Shown: positions 26,596 to 35,011 of the stretch, piece after piece | How positions within the stretch are numbered: the first letter of the stretch is position 1 | Layout of the letters: the number at the start of each line of letters is the position of its first letter | NCBI RefSeq assembly: GCF_000158955.1 | Contig: NZ_GG657757.1 | Coordinates: 5,045,949 to 5,109,948, forward strand | Reading direction: 5' to 3' | Origin: Streptomyces viridochromogenes DSM 40736 | Lineage (GTDB): Bacteria > Actinomycetota > Actinomycetes > Streptomycetales > Streptomycetaceae | DNA: 64,000 nucleotides | Notes under the pieces: model-generated | Seen by the model: only the letters and a program-made list of their open reading frames with translations | Databases searched by the model: none | What the model was told of the DNA's origin: nothing | Made by a program: the position numbers and the translations under genes

Positions 26596-28062
26596 GGGCT
26601 CGGCCGGCCGCTCTTCCCTCACCTGCGGTTCCCCCGTCAGTTGCTCCTCCGCCCGCCGGCCCCCCGGCCGTTGCTCCCTCGCCTGCTGCTCCACGGAGGC
26701 CTGCGGAGCACGCTCCTCCGTGCCCCACCGCAGGCCCGCGGCGAGCAGGTGGTGGCCGAGCAGGGTCACCACTGTGCCCAGCGCGATGCCGCCGACGGAG
26801 AAGTCGCCCAGGGTGACGGTGACTCCGCCGATCCCGAGCACCGACCCGGCCGCGATGGGCACCAGGTTCACCGGATCCGAGAAGTCGACCTTCGCCTTGA
26901 TCCAGATCTTGGCGCCGAGCAGCCCGATCATCCCGTAGAGCACCACGGTGATGCCGCCCAGCACCCCGCCCGGCGTGGCCGCGACGAGCGCCCCGAACTT
27001 GGGGCACAGCCCGAAGGCCAGGGCCGCGGCGGCGGCCGCCCAGTACGCGGCGGTCGAGTAGACCCGGGTCGCCGCCATCACGCCGATGTTCTCCGCGTAG
27101 GTCGTCGTGGGCGGGCCGCCGACCGCGGCGGAGACCGCCGTGGCCAGACCGTCGCCGAGCACGGCGCGGCCGAGCACCGGGTCGAGGTTCTCGCCGGTCA
27201 TCTCGCCCACCGCCTTCACGTGCCCGGTGTTCTCGGCGATCAGCGCGATCACGCCGGGCAGCACGAGCAGCGCCGCGGAGGCGCTGAACGACGGGGCGTG
27301 CAGGGTGGGCAGCCCGAACCAGTCGGCGGAGGCGACGGACTCCAGCTGCACGCGTGCGTGCGTGGTGACCTTGCCGTCCGGGCCGGGTGCGGTGATCGGG
27401 CCGGCCACCCGGTCCAGGGCCCAGGACAGGACGTAGCCGAAGACCAGCCCGACGAACACGGCGAGCCGGCTCCAGAAGCCGCGCAGCAGGACACCCGCCG
27501 CGATCACCACGCACATGGTCGCGAGCGCCGTCCACTGGTCCTGCGGCCAGTAGATCTCCGCCACCACGGGGGCCAGGCTGAGACCGATCAGCAGCACCAC
27601 CGCGCCCGCCACGACCGGCGGGAACAGCCGGTTGACCAGGTCCGGTCCGACGCGGTGGATCAGCAGGCCGGCGGCCGCGAGGACCAGGCCCGCGACCAGG
27701 ATCGCGCCGGTGACGTCGGCCGTGCCGCCGCCCGCCGCGCGGATCGCGGCGACACCGCCGACGAACGAGGCGCTGGTGCCCAGGTAGCTGGGCACCCGGC
27801 CCTGCACCACGAGCAGGAACAGCACGGTCGAGACGCCGGACATCATGATGGCGAGGTTCGGGTCGAGCCCCATCACCACGGGGAAGACGAACGTCGCGCC
27901 GAACATCGCCACCACGTGCTGGGCGCCCAGGCCCAGGGTGCGGGGCCAGGACAGACGCTCGTGCGGCAGCACGGCCGCTCCGGGACGGGGCGCCCGGCCG
28001 TCGCCGTGCAGCCGCCATCCCACCCCGAGCCTTCTTCGTGCCGGAACTTCCGTGTTCTTCAT
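26584..28062 (-). CDS. NCS2 nucleobase (uracil/xanthine-type) permease
   Basis: A 492-residue membrane protein of the nucleobase-cation symporter-2 family. About 14 hydrophobic segments are present, with family blocks LGAQHVVAMFGATFVFPVVMGLDPN, GVIALIAENTGHVKAVGEMTGENLDP (the conserved Glu-containing helix), VGGPPTTTYAENIGVMAATRVYS and LLGAKIWIKAKVDFSDPVNL. These are uracil-permease hallmarks. The C-terminal 50 residues are a charged, disordered tail. ATG 28062 has CGGAGA 6-7 nt upstream; the long frame upstream of it is not protein-like. It is last in the ThyX/LOG/oxygenase/ATP-grasp order, so it may import the pyrimidine or handle a base-like product (inference). Confidence 0.93.
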   Translation of the reverse strand: MKNTEVPARRRLGVGWRLHGDGRAPRPGAAVLPHERLSWPRTLGLGAQHVVAMFGATFVFPVVMGLDPNLAIMMSGVSTVLFLLVVQGRVPSYLGTSASFVGGVAAIRAAGGGTADVTGAILVAGLVLAAAGLLIHRVGPDLVNRLFPPVVAGAVVLLIGLSLAPVVAEIYWPQDQWTALATMCVVIAAGVLLRGFWSRLAVFVGLVFGYVLSWALDRVAGPITAPGPDGKVTTHARVQLESVASADWFGLPTLHAPSFSASAALLVLPGVIALIAENTGHVKAVGEMTGENLDPVLGRAVLGDGLATAVSAAVGGPPTTTYAENIGVMAATRVYSTAAYWAAAAAALAFGLCPKFGALVAATPGGVLGGITVVLYGMIGLLGAKIWIKAKVDFSDPVNLVPIAAGSVLGIGGVTVTLGDFSVGGIALGTVVTLLGHHLLAAGLRWGTEERAPQASVEQQAREQRPGGRRAEEQLTGEPQVREERPAEPTAV

Positions 28063-28178
28063 GGGATTTCTCCGGTTCTCGCTGATGCCGCACGACGACG
28101 GCCACGAACTGGTGTACGAATACAGAGAAGTGGGCCGCCGTACGCCGAGCGAGGGAGCCCGGTGGGCTCGGGACCCCC

Positions 28179-29414
28179 TCAGGCCTCCACGTCGCAGGCG
28201 ACCAGCGTCATGACGTCCTCGGCCCGCCGGTCGGCCTCCGCCGCGGTGCCGCCCGTGACGATCACATGGCCGACCCGCGTGTGCGTGACCGCGTTGCCGC
28301 CGACCAGCTCGCCCGGATCGACGTAGGAACGCGCGGCGGCCAGATGCGGGCTCACACCGAGACCGGTGAGTCCGCGGAAGGTGCCGTGCGCCGCCGTGTT
28401 GATGAAGCGCAGCGCGGCGGCACCCGAGCGCACCGGCCGCACCCGCGGCTCCTCGCCGAGGACGGCCTGGACGTACGCCTCGGCCAGGTCGACGCCGGTG
28501 GCGTGCCGGATCGTCTGGAGCAGGGCCCCGTCGGGCGGGCCCGCGTCGACCTCGATGAGCACCGGGCCGTCCGGGGTCAGCTTGAAGTCGGTGTGCGCGA
28601 TCCCGTTGCGCAGCCCCAGCGCCCGCAGGCCCCGGAGCACGATGCCGGCCGCCCGGGCCGCCGTCAGCTCGTCCAGGTCCGGCGGCACGGTGTAGCCGGT
28701 CTCCTCCCGCTCCCGGCCCTGCGTCGTGTACTTCCGGGTCAGCACCGAGTGGGTGCTGGCGCCCTCGTGCACCACGCTCACCAGGCTGTACTCGGGGCCC
28801 TCCAGGTACTCCTGGGCGAGCGCGACCGTGTCGTAGGCGAGGCCGTACACCGGGTCGGTGGTGTGGGTCAGCGCCCGGCGGACGGCAGGCCCGAGCTCCT
28901 TGGGACCCTGCATCACGCTCACCCCGACCGACCCCGTGTTCTCCACGGGCTTGACCACGACGGGGTAGTCCAGCCCGGCCGCCGCCAGCCGCCGCTCGGC
29001 GGCCTCCGGCGAGACCAGGGCCACGGTGCGGGCGCTGGGCACGCCGTGCCGTTGCAGGGCCTGCGCCATCTGCCACTTGTTGCGCGTGGCCGCGGCCAGG
29101 TCGGCCACGTTCCCCGGCGCGCCCAGCCGGCCGGCGAGGGACGCGGCCAGCGGGGAGAACTGCGCCCCGCTGACCGCCACCGCCTCGATGCCCTGCCGAC
29201 CGCAGTACTCGGCGAGTTGGTCGACGGCCTGCTCGGCGGAGCTGAAGTCCGTGAAGACCACCCCGCTCAGCTCGCTGCGGGTCTGCGGACGGCGCCGGGC
29301 GTACAACTCCCGGTGCGTCGCGACGTGCACGCTCACATCGAGTCGCTCGGCCGCCCGCACGACGCATTCCGCCGCCGTGGTCTCGACACCGAGGAGCAGA
29401 GCTGCTCTGGCCAC
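28179..29414 (-). CDS. ATP-grasp ligase, group 5 (pyrimidine module)
   Basis: A 411-residue ligase: LLLGVETTAAECVVRAAERL, NKWQMAQALQRHGVPSARTV, lysine block LDYPVVVKPVENTGSVGVSV, AQEYLEGPEYSLVSVVHEG and metal segment HTDFKLTPDGPVLIEVDAGPPDG. The usual N-G-R metal loop reads EVDAGPPDG here. GTG 29414 is preceded by AGGTGAGATGAC. It follows the 2OG oxygenase by 56 nt and precedes the nucleobase permease, so a pyrimidine-derived carboxylic acid is a plausible substrate (inference). Confidence 0.9.
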   Translation of the reverse strand: MARAALLLGVETTAAECVVRAAERLDVSVHVATHRELYARRRPQTRSELSGVVFTDFSSAEQAVDQLAEYCGRQGIEAVAVSGAQFSPLAASLAGRLGAPGNVADLAAATRNKWQMAQALQRHGVPSARTVALVSPEAAERRLAAAGLDYPVVVKPVENTGSVGVSVMQGPKELGPAVRRALTHTTDPVYGLAYDTVALAQEYLEGPEYSLVSVVHEGASTHSVLTRKYTTQGREREETGYTVPPDLDELTAARAAGIVLRGLRALGLRNGIAHTDFKLTPDGPVLIEVDAGPPDGALLQTIRHATGVDLAEAYVQAVLGEEPRVRPVRSGAAALRFINTAAHGTFRGLTGLGVSPHLAAARSYVDPGELVGGNAVTHTRVGHVIVTGGTAAEADRRAEDVMTLVACDVEA

Positions 29415-29470
29415 GTCATCTCACCTTGCTCTCGCCGGTACTGCCGCAGGGCGTTGTGCGGGCTCCACCG

Positions 29471-30520
29471 TCAACCGCCGTACGCCCTGCTGAACTTCCC
29501 GACGATGTAGTCGCCGGAACGTACCGATGCGTGCCTGGGCGGGTTGTCCGGCCCGGTACAGGTGGGGATGCACTCGATCAACGCATCGTAGGACGGCTGG
29601 TGGAAGAACGGCACCGAGTATCGCTCCATGTCGGCCAGTTCCCGGGGCGGGTTGACGACCCGGTGGACCGTGCTCACCCAGCGGTTGTTGGTCCAGATCG
29701 CCATCAGGTCGCCGATGTTGACCACGAACGAGCCCTCGATGTACGGGACGTCGAGCCACTCGCCGTTCTTGTCCTGGACCTGCAGGCCGCCGGGGCCGTC
29801 GTCCTGGTACAGGATCGTCAGGCTGCCCCAGTCGCTGTGGACGCCCTTGCGCAGCTGGCCCGGGGCCGGCGGCTCGATCTGCCGCGGGTAGTAGTTCGCG
29901 GTCAGGTTCGTCATGTGCCGGTCGATCTTGTCCTCGAACCAGTCCTCGGGCAGGTCGAGGGCGAGCGCGAACAGCCGCATGATGTCGCCGGCCAGGGTCT
30001 CCATGGCCGCGTAGTAGCCCCGGTAGGCCTCGGCGAAGCCGGGCAGCTCGGGCCACTGGTTGGGGGTCGCGAGCGCCGGGTCGGCGTCGGCCGGCAGCCG
30101 GTCCGCCCCGTCCGGCTCGCCGAGCCGGTTGATGGTGAAGGTCTCGGAGACGTCGGGCAGCTTGCGTTCGTGCTCCACCTCGGCGTCCCGGTTGGACGCG
30201 GCGAGGCTGCCCTTGCGGCCGAAGCCGCGCATCAGCGGGTCCTCGGGCGCCGCCAGCAGCTTCGCCTTGTCCTCGGCCGGCAGCGCGAAGAACTCACGGG
30301 TGGCCCGGTACATGTCGGAGATGGCGTCCCGCGGCACGCCGTGGCCGACGATCACCAGGAAGCCGCTGGTGCGGCACACCTCGTCGATCACGGCGCCGAG
30401 CCGGCGGTCCGCTTCGGCGGACGACCGTGCCGAACTCAGGTCGATCACCGGGACGTAGCCTTCGACCACGGTGACCTCGGCGGTCCGACCGACCGCGCTC
30501 TCAGCATTCAGTAGCGACAT
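29471..30520 (-). CDS. 2-oxoglutarate/Fe(II) oxygenase, isopenicillin-N-synthase-like
   Basis: A 349-residue non-haem iron oxygenase. The facial triad is visible: H228 and D230 in GVHSDWGSLT and H286 in STVHRVVNPP; the 2OG-binding R300 and S302 lie in RYSVPFF. The N-terminal DIOX_N-type domain begins YVPVIDLSSA. Length and motifs fit the plant/bacterial IPNS/flavanone-hydroxylase family, which also includes thymine 7-hydroxylase (family knowledge). ATG 30520 has TAGGAG just upstream. Placed between a LOG-type hydrolase and an ATP-grasp behind thyX, a 5-methylpyrimidine substrate is attractive but unproven. Confidence 0.92.
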   Translation of the reverse strand: MSLLNAESAVGRTAEVTVVEGYVPVIDLSSARSSAEADRRLGAVIDEVCRTSGFLVIVGHGVPRDAISDMYRATREFFALPAEDKAKLLAAPEDPLMRGFGRKGSLAASNRDAEVEHERKLPDVSETFTINRLGEPDGADRLPADADPALATPNQWPELPGFAEAYRGYYAAMETLAGDIMRLFALALDLPEDWFEDKIDRHMTNLTANYYPRQIEPPAPGQLRKGVHSDWGSLTILYQDDGPGGLQVQDKNGEWLDVPYIEGSFVVNIGDLMAIWTNNRWVSTVHRVVNPPRELADMERYSVPFFHQPSYDALIECIPTCTGPDNPPRHASVRSGDYIVGKFSRAYGG

Positions 30521-30575
30521 CGCTCCTACTCTCGATCTTGAGCCTGGCGAGGGGGTGGGCTGGGACAGCGGCAGG

Positions 30576-31136
30576 TCAGCCCCAGCGCGGCGGCGGGGGC
30601 TCCCAGTCCCGCACGAGCCGGAGGAACTCGGCGGCGTCCGCGACGGGCGCGAGGGTGCCGAGCTCCTGCTCGCGCAGGAAGCCGCTGTGGGACATCCGGC
30701 AGGCCACACGCAGCAGCCGGTCCCAGTAGCCCTCGACGTTCAGCAGCGTGACGGGCTTCTTGTGCGTGCCGAGGACCAGCCAGGCCCAGACCTCGAGGAT
30801 CTCCTCGGCGGTGCCCACTCCGCCCGGCAGTGCGATGAACGCGTCCGCCAGGTCGGCCATGAGCTGCTTGCGCTGGTGCATGGTGTCGACGACATGCAGT
30901 TCGGTCAGGCCGCGGTGGGCGACCTCGGCGTCGACGAGATGGGTCGGCATGACGCCGGTGACCCGCCCGCCTGCGGCCAGGGCGGAGTCGGCGACCACAC
31001 CCATGAGGCCGGCCGCTCCGCCGCCGTAGACGATCTCGTGACCGGCGGCGACCATTTCCTTGGCGAACATGGCCGCCGCTTCCCGGTAGACCGGCCGGTT
31101 GCCCAGCGCCGATCCCGCGTAGACGGTGATACGCAC
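30576..31136 (-). CDS. LOG-family nucleotide 5'-monophosphate phosphoribohydrolase
   Basis: A 186-residue Rossmann protein of the TIGR00730/LOG family, which cleaves nucleoside 5'-monophosphates to free base and ribose 5-phosphate. Family marks: MRITVYAGSALGN at the start, EIVYGGGAAGLMG, the catalytic M-x-x-R-K (MHQRK, R89/K90) and the signature PGGVGTAEE at residues 104-112. Plant and many bacterial members act on cytokinin nucleotides, and the related PpnN on purine and pyrimidine nucleotides (family knowledge). Between thyX and an oxygenase it could release thymine or another base (inference). Confidence 0.92.
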   Translation of the reverse strand: MRITVYAGSALGNRPVYREAAAMFAKEMVAAGHEIVYGGGAAGLMGVVADSALAAGGRVTGVMPTHLVDAEVAHRGLTELHVVDTMHQRKQLMADLADAFIALPGGVGTAEEILEVWAWLVLGTHKKPVTLLNVEGYWDRLLRVACRMSHSGFLREQELGTLAPVADAAEFLRLVRDWEPPPPRWG

Positions 31137-31158
31137 GGCAGGGATACCCCCTTCCGGA

Positions 31159-31923
31159 TCAGGGGCTGACCCGGCCGAACTTCTCGAACGCCTCGTGCGT
31201 CAGCGGCATCAGGCGCGCGAACTCCTCTTCCATCTGCTCCGCCACGACCTCGATCTCCCGCTGCGGGTGCGAGACGTAGGCGGCGTCGGCGCGGTTGGTG
31301 CGCAGCCCCAGGAAGTGCATCAGCGAGCGGGCGTTGCAGGTGGCGTAGACGGTGGAGTACGTCGCCACCGGCAGGACCACCCGGGCCAGTTCACGGGCGA
31401 TGCCGGCGTCGAGCATCTTCTGGTACTCGCGGAACGCCGCCCGGTAGGCCTCGCTGGTGGCCGTGCTCACCAGTTCGTAGTCCTGCTCGTCGCCCGGTAC
31501 GTACTGGTAGTGGCCGGGCTTGCCGATCTGCTTCAGGGCGCGCTCGCGGTCCGGGACGTAAAACACGTTCTTCAGGTCTTTGTAACGAGCGCTTTCCTCG
31601 TTGAAGGACCACATTCGGTGCCGCATCATGTGCCGGATCGTGAAAATCGGCGCGTGCACCAGGAAAGTCATGGAGTTGTGCTCGAAAGGGCTTCCATGGC
31701 GGCTGCGCATGAGATAGCGGATGAGGCCGCCCATGTATTCGTCACCGCGTTCCTCGCGGTGCGCCTCCTCACCGGCCGTGGACACGCGTGCCGCCTTGAT
31801 GACGCCGAGGTCGGACGCGGTGTGGTCGACGAGCTCGACGGTGATCTCGCTGCGCAGTTCGATCTCGGGCGCGAAGAGCGTCCCCTGGTCGGTTCCGGTC
31901 TCGATGGCCGGGCTGATCGTCAT
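31159..31923 (-). CDS. thyX: Flavin-dependent thymidylate synthase
   Basis: A 254-residue ThyX that uses FAD and methylenetetrahydrofolate to methylate C5 of dUMP. The signature RHR-x2-S-x-NE-x-S-x-R is intact at residues 101-113 (RHRMWSFNEESARY), preceded by HGSPFEHNSMTF and followed by ARVVLPVATYSTVYATCNARSLMHFLGLR. In Streptomyces the housekeeping thyX normally sits near dapA, not beside LOG and 2OG oxygenase genes (general knowledge). This copy is therefore probably a second, pathway-dedicated enzyme, as with the ThyX-like uridylate methylase of polyoxin biosynthesis. ATG 31923 has GGAGGGAAAAGCAA upstream. Confidence 0.95.
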   Translation of the reverse strand: MTISPAIETGTDQGTLFAPEIELRSEITVELVDHTASDLGVIKAARVSTAGEEAHREERGDEYMGGLIRYLMRSRHGSPFEHNSMTFLVHAPIFTIRHMMRHRMWSFNEESARYKDLKNVFYVPDRERALKQIGKPGHYQYVPGDEQDYELVSTATSEAYRAAFREYQKMLDAGIARELARVVLPVATYSTVYATCNARSLMHFLGLRTNRADAAYVSHPQREIEVVAEQMEEEFARLMPLTHEAFEKFGRVSP

Positions 31924-31978
31924 TTGCTTTTCCCTCCGTTGACCTGCTCGTTGTCACATGGCCGGCTGACCGGCGGGG

Positions 31979-32164
31979 TCAGTCCCAGCCGTGGTCGTCG
32001 GGCGACTCACCCGCCACGACGGTCGTGTGGGCGGGAGTGCCGGCCGTCATGGCGACCGCGGGGACCGCGGCGGCGGCGAGGACACCGGCGGCGGCGACGG
32101 CGCTCAGGGTGCGCAGACCACGGGTGCGGGTGGCGGCCAGGTGAAGGGAGATCGTGCGGAGCAT
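31979..32164 (-). CDS. Small predicted secreted peptide (61 aa)
   Basis: A 61-residue peptide: basic N-terminus (MLRTISLHLAATRTRGLRT), hydrophobic core LSAVAAAGVLAAAAVPAVAM, then a short acidic tail ending ESPDDHGWD. It reads like a signal peptide with a ~20-residue mature part, or a leader plus short core. ATG 32164 has an excellent AAAGAGGA 5 nt upstream, and a candidate promoter lies at 32185-32214. It is the first gene of the ThyX-LOG-oxygenase-ATP-grasp-permease run (55 nt before thyX). I do not recognise a family. It could be a small exported protein or a ligase-modified precursor. Confidence 0.65.
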   Translation of the reverse strand: MLRTISLHLAATRTRGLRTLSAVAAAGVLAAAAVPAVAMTAGTPAHTTVVAGESPDDHGWD

Positions 32165-32184
32165 TTCGTTCCTCTTTCTCTGTC

Positions 32185-32214
32185 TCAGTATTTGAGCGGC
32201 TCCCCCGCTCGCAA
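32185..32214 (-). promoter_or_regulatory. Candidate promoter of the pyrimidine module
   Basis: On the minus strand TTGCGA (32214-32209) and TACTGA (32190-32185) are 18 nt apart, resembling an SigA/HrdB-type promoter, and end about 20 nt before the 61-aa peptide start codon. Confidence 0.4.
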
Positions 32215-32310
32215 TGTCCATTCTTCGGTCGCACCGCCTCCGCAATAAGGTCACACTTGTGCAGTGCGCAGGTGAGAATCCAATGCACGTACCTCCCGCG
32301 GTATGCGGAA

Positions 32311-32357
32311 CAGCCCCGTCACCGGCGGCTGAAAACCGCGCTTCGGTGACGGGGCTG
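32311..32357 (-). terminator. Terminator of the carbamoyl/iron-enzyme operon
   Basis: CAGCCCCGTCACC (32311-32323) pairs perfectly with 32345-32357; an inner GCGG/CCGC pairing extends the stem. It lies 36 nt beyond the last gene of the minus operon that starts at 40354, separating it from the pyrimidine module. Confidence 0.8.
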
Positions 32358-32392
32358 CTCAGGGTGGGGGAGGGGCGGACCGGGGAGAACGC

Positions 32393-32698
32393 CTAACGGT
32401 CGAGTCCGCAGACCACCCTTCCCGGGCCGGCCGGAGTGGCCTGGTCGTCGCGTTCCCGGTCGTGGATCTCGCGCACCGCGACCGTCGCCGTGACCACGGC
32501 GGCCCGGGCCAGGCCCAGCACGTCACGGGCGGAGTCCAGGTCACGCTCGGGCAGGCGCACCACGACGTCCGTGGCGCATTCGATGAGATGCAGCGCGGCC
32601 CGTGCCAGCGAGTCGTCGCAGGAATAGCTCTGTTCCACGGCGGAGCGGGCGCTCTTCAGCAGCGCGGCCGCGCTGACGGTGCTCTGGGTCGTGTTCAA
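32393..32698 (-). CDS. Small helical protein of unknown function
   Basis: A 101-residue protein from TTG 32698, which has a strong GAGGAG 7 nt upstream. The alternative ATG 32728 overlaps the ligase stop as TGATG but has a weak RBS and would add 10 Arg/Pro-rich residues. The sequence is almost all helix (AALLKSARSAVEQSYSCDDSLARAALHLIECATDVVVRLPERDLDSARDVLGLARAAVVTATVAV). It is last in the operon before the hairpin. No family recognised; it may be a partner or carrier-like protein for the preceding ATP-grasp. Confidence 0.65.
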   Translation of the reverse strand: MNTTQSTVSAAALLKSARSAVEQSYSCDDSLARAALHLIECATDVVVRLPERDLDSARDVLGLARAAVVTATVAVREIHDRERDDQATPAGPGRVVCGLDR

Positions 32699-32727
32699 CT
32701 CGGATCTCCTCGGTAGGGGTGACCGCA

Positions 32728-34005
32728 TCACTCGGTCCGGAAATCGATGGCGGCGTCGATCCGCGCGCAGTGCTCCACGGCCTCTTCGCGGGAGGGCGCG
32801 GAGGCGATGGCGTAGCCGGAGGTGCAGTCGGCCACGGTGAGCAGCTCGGGCACCACGTCCCCGGGGCTCTTCGAGAGGACCGCGGCGGCCCGCTCGGCGC
32901 GGAAGTCGTCGAGGTAGGGCAGGAACACCAGGGGTGTCTCGCCCGCCGGGACCCGGCGCACGACGCCGGGCACGCCGGGGTCCACGTGCACGGACCGCAC
33001 CCGGCCCGGCTCGGGCGTGAAGAACCGCACGGCGGCGCCGCCGAGCGGCTCCGGGGAGGCGGCGGGCAGCTCGTCGATGCCCAGCGGCACGGTCAGGAAC
33101 CAGCGGTTCAGGTCCGCCCCGAAAGCGCGCCGCACCAGCTCCGGAGCCCCACTGCCGGCCAGCCGGGCATGCGACTCCAGCACCCGGGGCCCGTCCGGCG
33201 TGAGCACGAACTCACTGTGCGAGGGGCCTTCGGTGAGCCCCACCGCGTCCAGCAACCGCACGGTCAGGGCGCGCAGTTCGCCGAGGTGCGGCGTGGCCGC
33301 CGTGCTCGGGGTGCTGACCTCCCACTCCACGTACCGCTCGTTCATCCGGTACTCGGAGTAGCCGATCGGCACGTGCCGGCCCGCGTAGGAGAAGGAGTCC
33401 ACGCTGACCACCGGCCCGTCCAGGTACTCCTCGGCGATCGGGGCGTCGAACCCGGCCGCGGCCAGGTCCTGCCAGGCCCGCTCCGCCTGCCCGGGGTCGT
33501 CGGCGGTGTGGATGTGCAGGCTCGCCACCCCGTCCACCGGCTTGAGGACGATCCGCCCGGCCACCTCCCGCTGGAAGGCGGCCGCCTCGCCGGCGTCGCG
33601 CACGACCCGGTACCGCACCGGGCTCAGATCGTGCTTGGCGAGCAGTTCGCGGGTCAGCGCCTTGTCCTTCAGGGCCCGGGCGGTCTCCTCGCCCACGCCC
33701 GGCAGGCCGAGGGCGTCGACGACGTGTCCGGTGGACTCGGCGGCGGGCTCGGTGGTGGTCAGGACGCGGTCGAAGGGGCGCTCGCGGTGCAGTGGCAGCA
33801 GGACGTCGAGGAGCGCGGGGCCGTCGGCGATCGGGGCGTGCACGATGCGCTCGCAGTGCTCGGCGATCGCCGGGTCGTAGGCGCCTTCCTCGTGCACGAG
33901 CACCACGTCGATGCCCAGCTCGCGGGCGCCGGCGATGGGTGCGGGGCGGCCGCCGACGACCGCTACTCGGTAGGTGAGGGTGCTTGCGTGGGGCGTGCCG
34001 GACAA
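32728..34005 (-). CDS. ATP-grasp ligase, group 3a (paralogue of the gene at 41666)
   Basis: A 425-residue ligase: VAVVGGRPAPIAGARELGIDVVLVHEEGAYDP, lysine block GRIVLKPVDGVASLHIHT, AEEYLDGPVVSVDSFSYAGRH and metal segment HSEFVLTPDGPRVLESHARLAGSG. The metal end ESHAR replaces the usual EINPR/EVNAR. It is a clear paralogue of the ligase at 41666-42940 across the whole length. It follows the clavaminate-synthase-like oxygenase by 55 nt. The pair may couple the same amino acid type twice or into two congeners (inference). Confidence 0.92.
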   Translation of the reverse strand: MSGTPHASTLTYRVAVVGGRPAPIAGARELGIDVVLVHEEGAYDPAIAEHCERIVHAPIADGPALLDVLLPLHRERPFDRVLTTTEPAAESTGHVVDALGLPGVGEETARALKDKALTRELLAKHDLSPVRYRVVRDAGEAAAFQREVAGRIVLKPVDGVASLHIHTADDPGQAERAWQDLAAAGFDAPIAEEYLDGPVVSVDSFSYAGRHVPIGYSEYRMNERYVEWEVSTPSTAATPHLGELRALTVRLLDAVGLTEGPSHSEFVLTPDGPRVLESHARLAGSGAPELVRRAFGADLNRWFLTVPLGIDELPAASPEPLGGAAVRFFTPEPGRVRSVHVDPGVPGVVRRVPAGETPLVFLPYLDDFRAERAAAVLSKSPGDVVPELLTVADCTSGYAIASAPSREEAVEHCARIDAAIDFRTE

Positions 34006-34060
34006 CTCGGTTCTCCCGTCGGTTCGCGGATGCGGGTGGGTGGGGACTCGGGGCGGCTCG

Positions 34061-35011
34061 TCAGCTCGCGTAGCAGCGGCGCAGCCAGCGCGCGCCGGCC
34101 TTGGGCCCGGGGGTGAAGGCCCGGCGCCGGTGCAGGACGCGGTAGTTGTCGAAGAAGAGGAAGTCGCCGGGCCGCAGCACGAACTGCTCGGCGTCCGCCC
34201 CGCTCAGGGCCTCGGCGAGTTCGTCGAGGGCGGCCGCGGCCCGCGCGGTCAGACCCCGGGTGGTGCCGTGGTCGTAGCGCAGGCGGGCGGTGGCGCCGCT
34301 GTGTTCGAGGACGGCTCCGCGCACCGGGGGCGGCGCTCCGAGTTTGATGGAGGCGGGGGCGCCGATCTCGAACTCGGGCCGGGTCAGCGCCTCGCGCACG
34401 GCCGGCGCGAGGCGGGCGAGCACGGGGTCGACTCCCACCACGTCGGTCGGGACGCGCTCGGAGTTGCGGAGCGCGAGGAAGGCCAGATGGCGCGGGACGT
34501 ACGGGCGGGGGTCGTGGCCCGGTTCGCCGAACGGCAGGTGGGGGTTGTCCGTGTGCCAGAAGAACTCGGCGTCGGACCCCCACGAACTGGTGGTGCCGGT
34601 GGCGGCCGGATTGGGCACCACGTTGCGCATCAGCCGGCCGCGGTTCTCGTACGGCACCGCGAACGGGGTCGCCTCCAGCAGCCGCACCAGGCCCAGGTGC
34701 AGGGCGTTGACGGGGGCGAGCGCGGCCTCCGGGGTGAAACCGCCGACCGGGGTGGGCGGGGCGTCGTGCCGGGGGAGGTTCTGAAGGACCAGGACGCTGC
34801 CCTGCCGGGCGCGGAACCCGCCGAGCTCCGCCACGAGTTCGCAGGGCAGGTGCTGGCGCAGCGCCGACGCCCCGACGGTCGCGAGGATCGCCCCGTCGGT
34901 GTCCGGGTCGAGGAGGTGGGCGTCGGCGAGCCGGTCGTCCAGCTCCTTGGCGAGTACGTCCCGCACGCCGTCGTCGAGGGCGTACCGCACGATGTCCGGC
35001 CCGGCGCTCAC
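34061..35011 (-). CDS. Clavaminate-synthase-like 2OG/Fe(II) oxygenase
   Basis: A 316-residue oxygenase of the TfdA/TauD-clavaminate synthase group: metal ligands H153 and D155 in FFWHTDNPHLPFGEP, distal H294 in NYRVLHRRRAFTPG, and 2OG-binding R308 near the C-terminus (GARWLRRCY). Relatives hydroxylate free or carrier-bound amino acids (VioC, OrfP, AsnO; family knowledge). Those bacterial enzymes mostly have HxE; this one has HxD. GTG 35011 overlaps the stop of the 43-aa membrane peptide as GTGA. Beside a carbamoyltransferase it may create the hydroxyl that is then carbamoylated (inference). Confidence 0.9.
   Translation of the reverse strand: MSAGPDIVRYALDDGVRDVLAKELDDRLADAHLLDPDTDGAILATVGASALRQHLPCELVAELGGFRARQGSVLVLQNLPRHDAPPTPVGGFTPEAALAPVNALHLGLVRLLEATPFAVPYENRGRLMRNVVPNPAATGTTSSWGSDAEFFWHTDNPHLPFGEPGHDPRPYVPRHLAFLALRNSERVPTDVVGVDPVLARLAPAVREALTRPEFEIGAPASIKLGAPPPVRGAVLEHSGATARLRYDHGTTRGLTARAAAALDELAEALSGADAEQFVLRPGDFLFFDNYRVLHRRRAFTPGPKAGARWLRRCYAS

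Noticed and set aside
31979..32254. Longer form (91 codons) of the small secreted peptide
   Set aside because: The extra N-terminus has no RBS and non-coding composition; ATG 32164 has a far better context.
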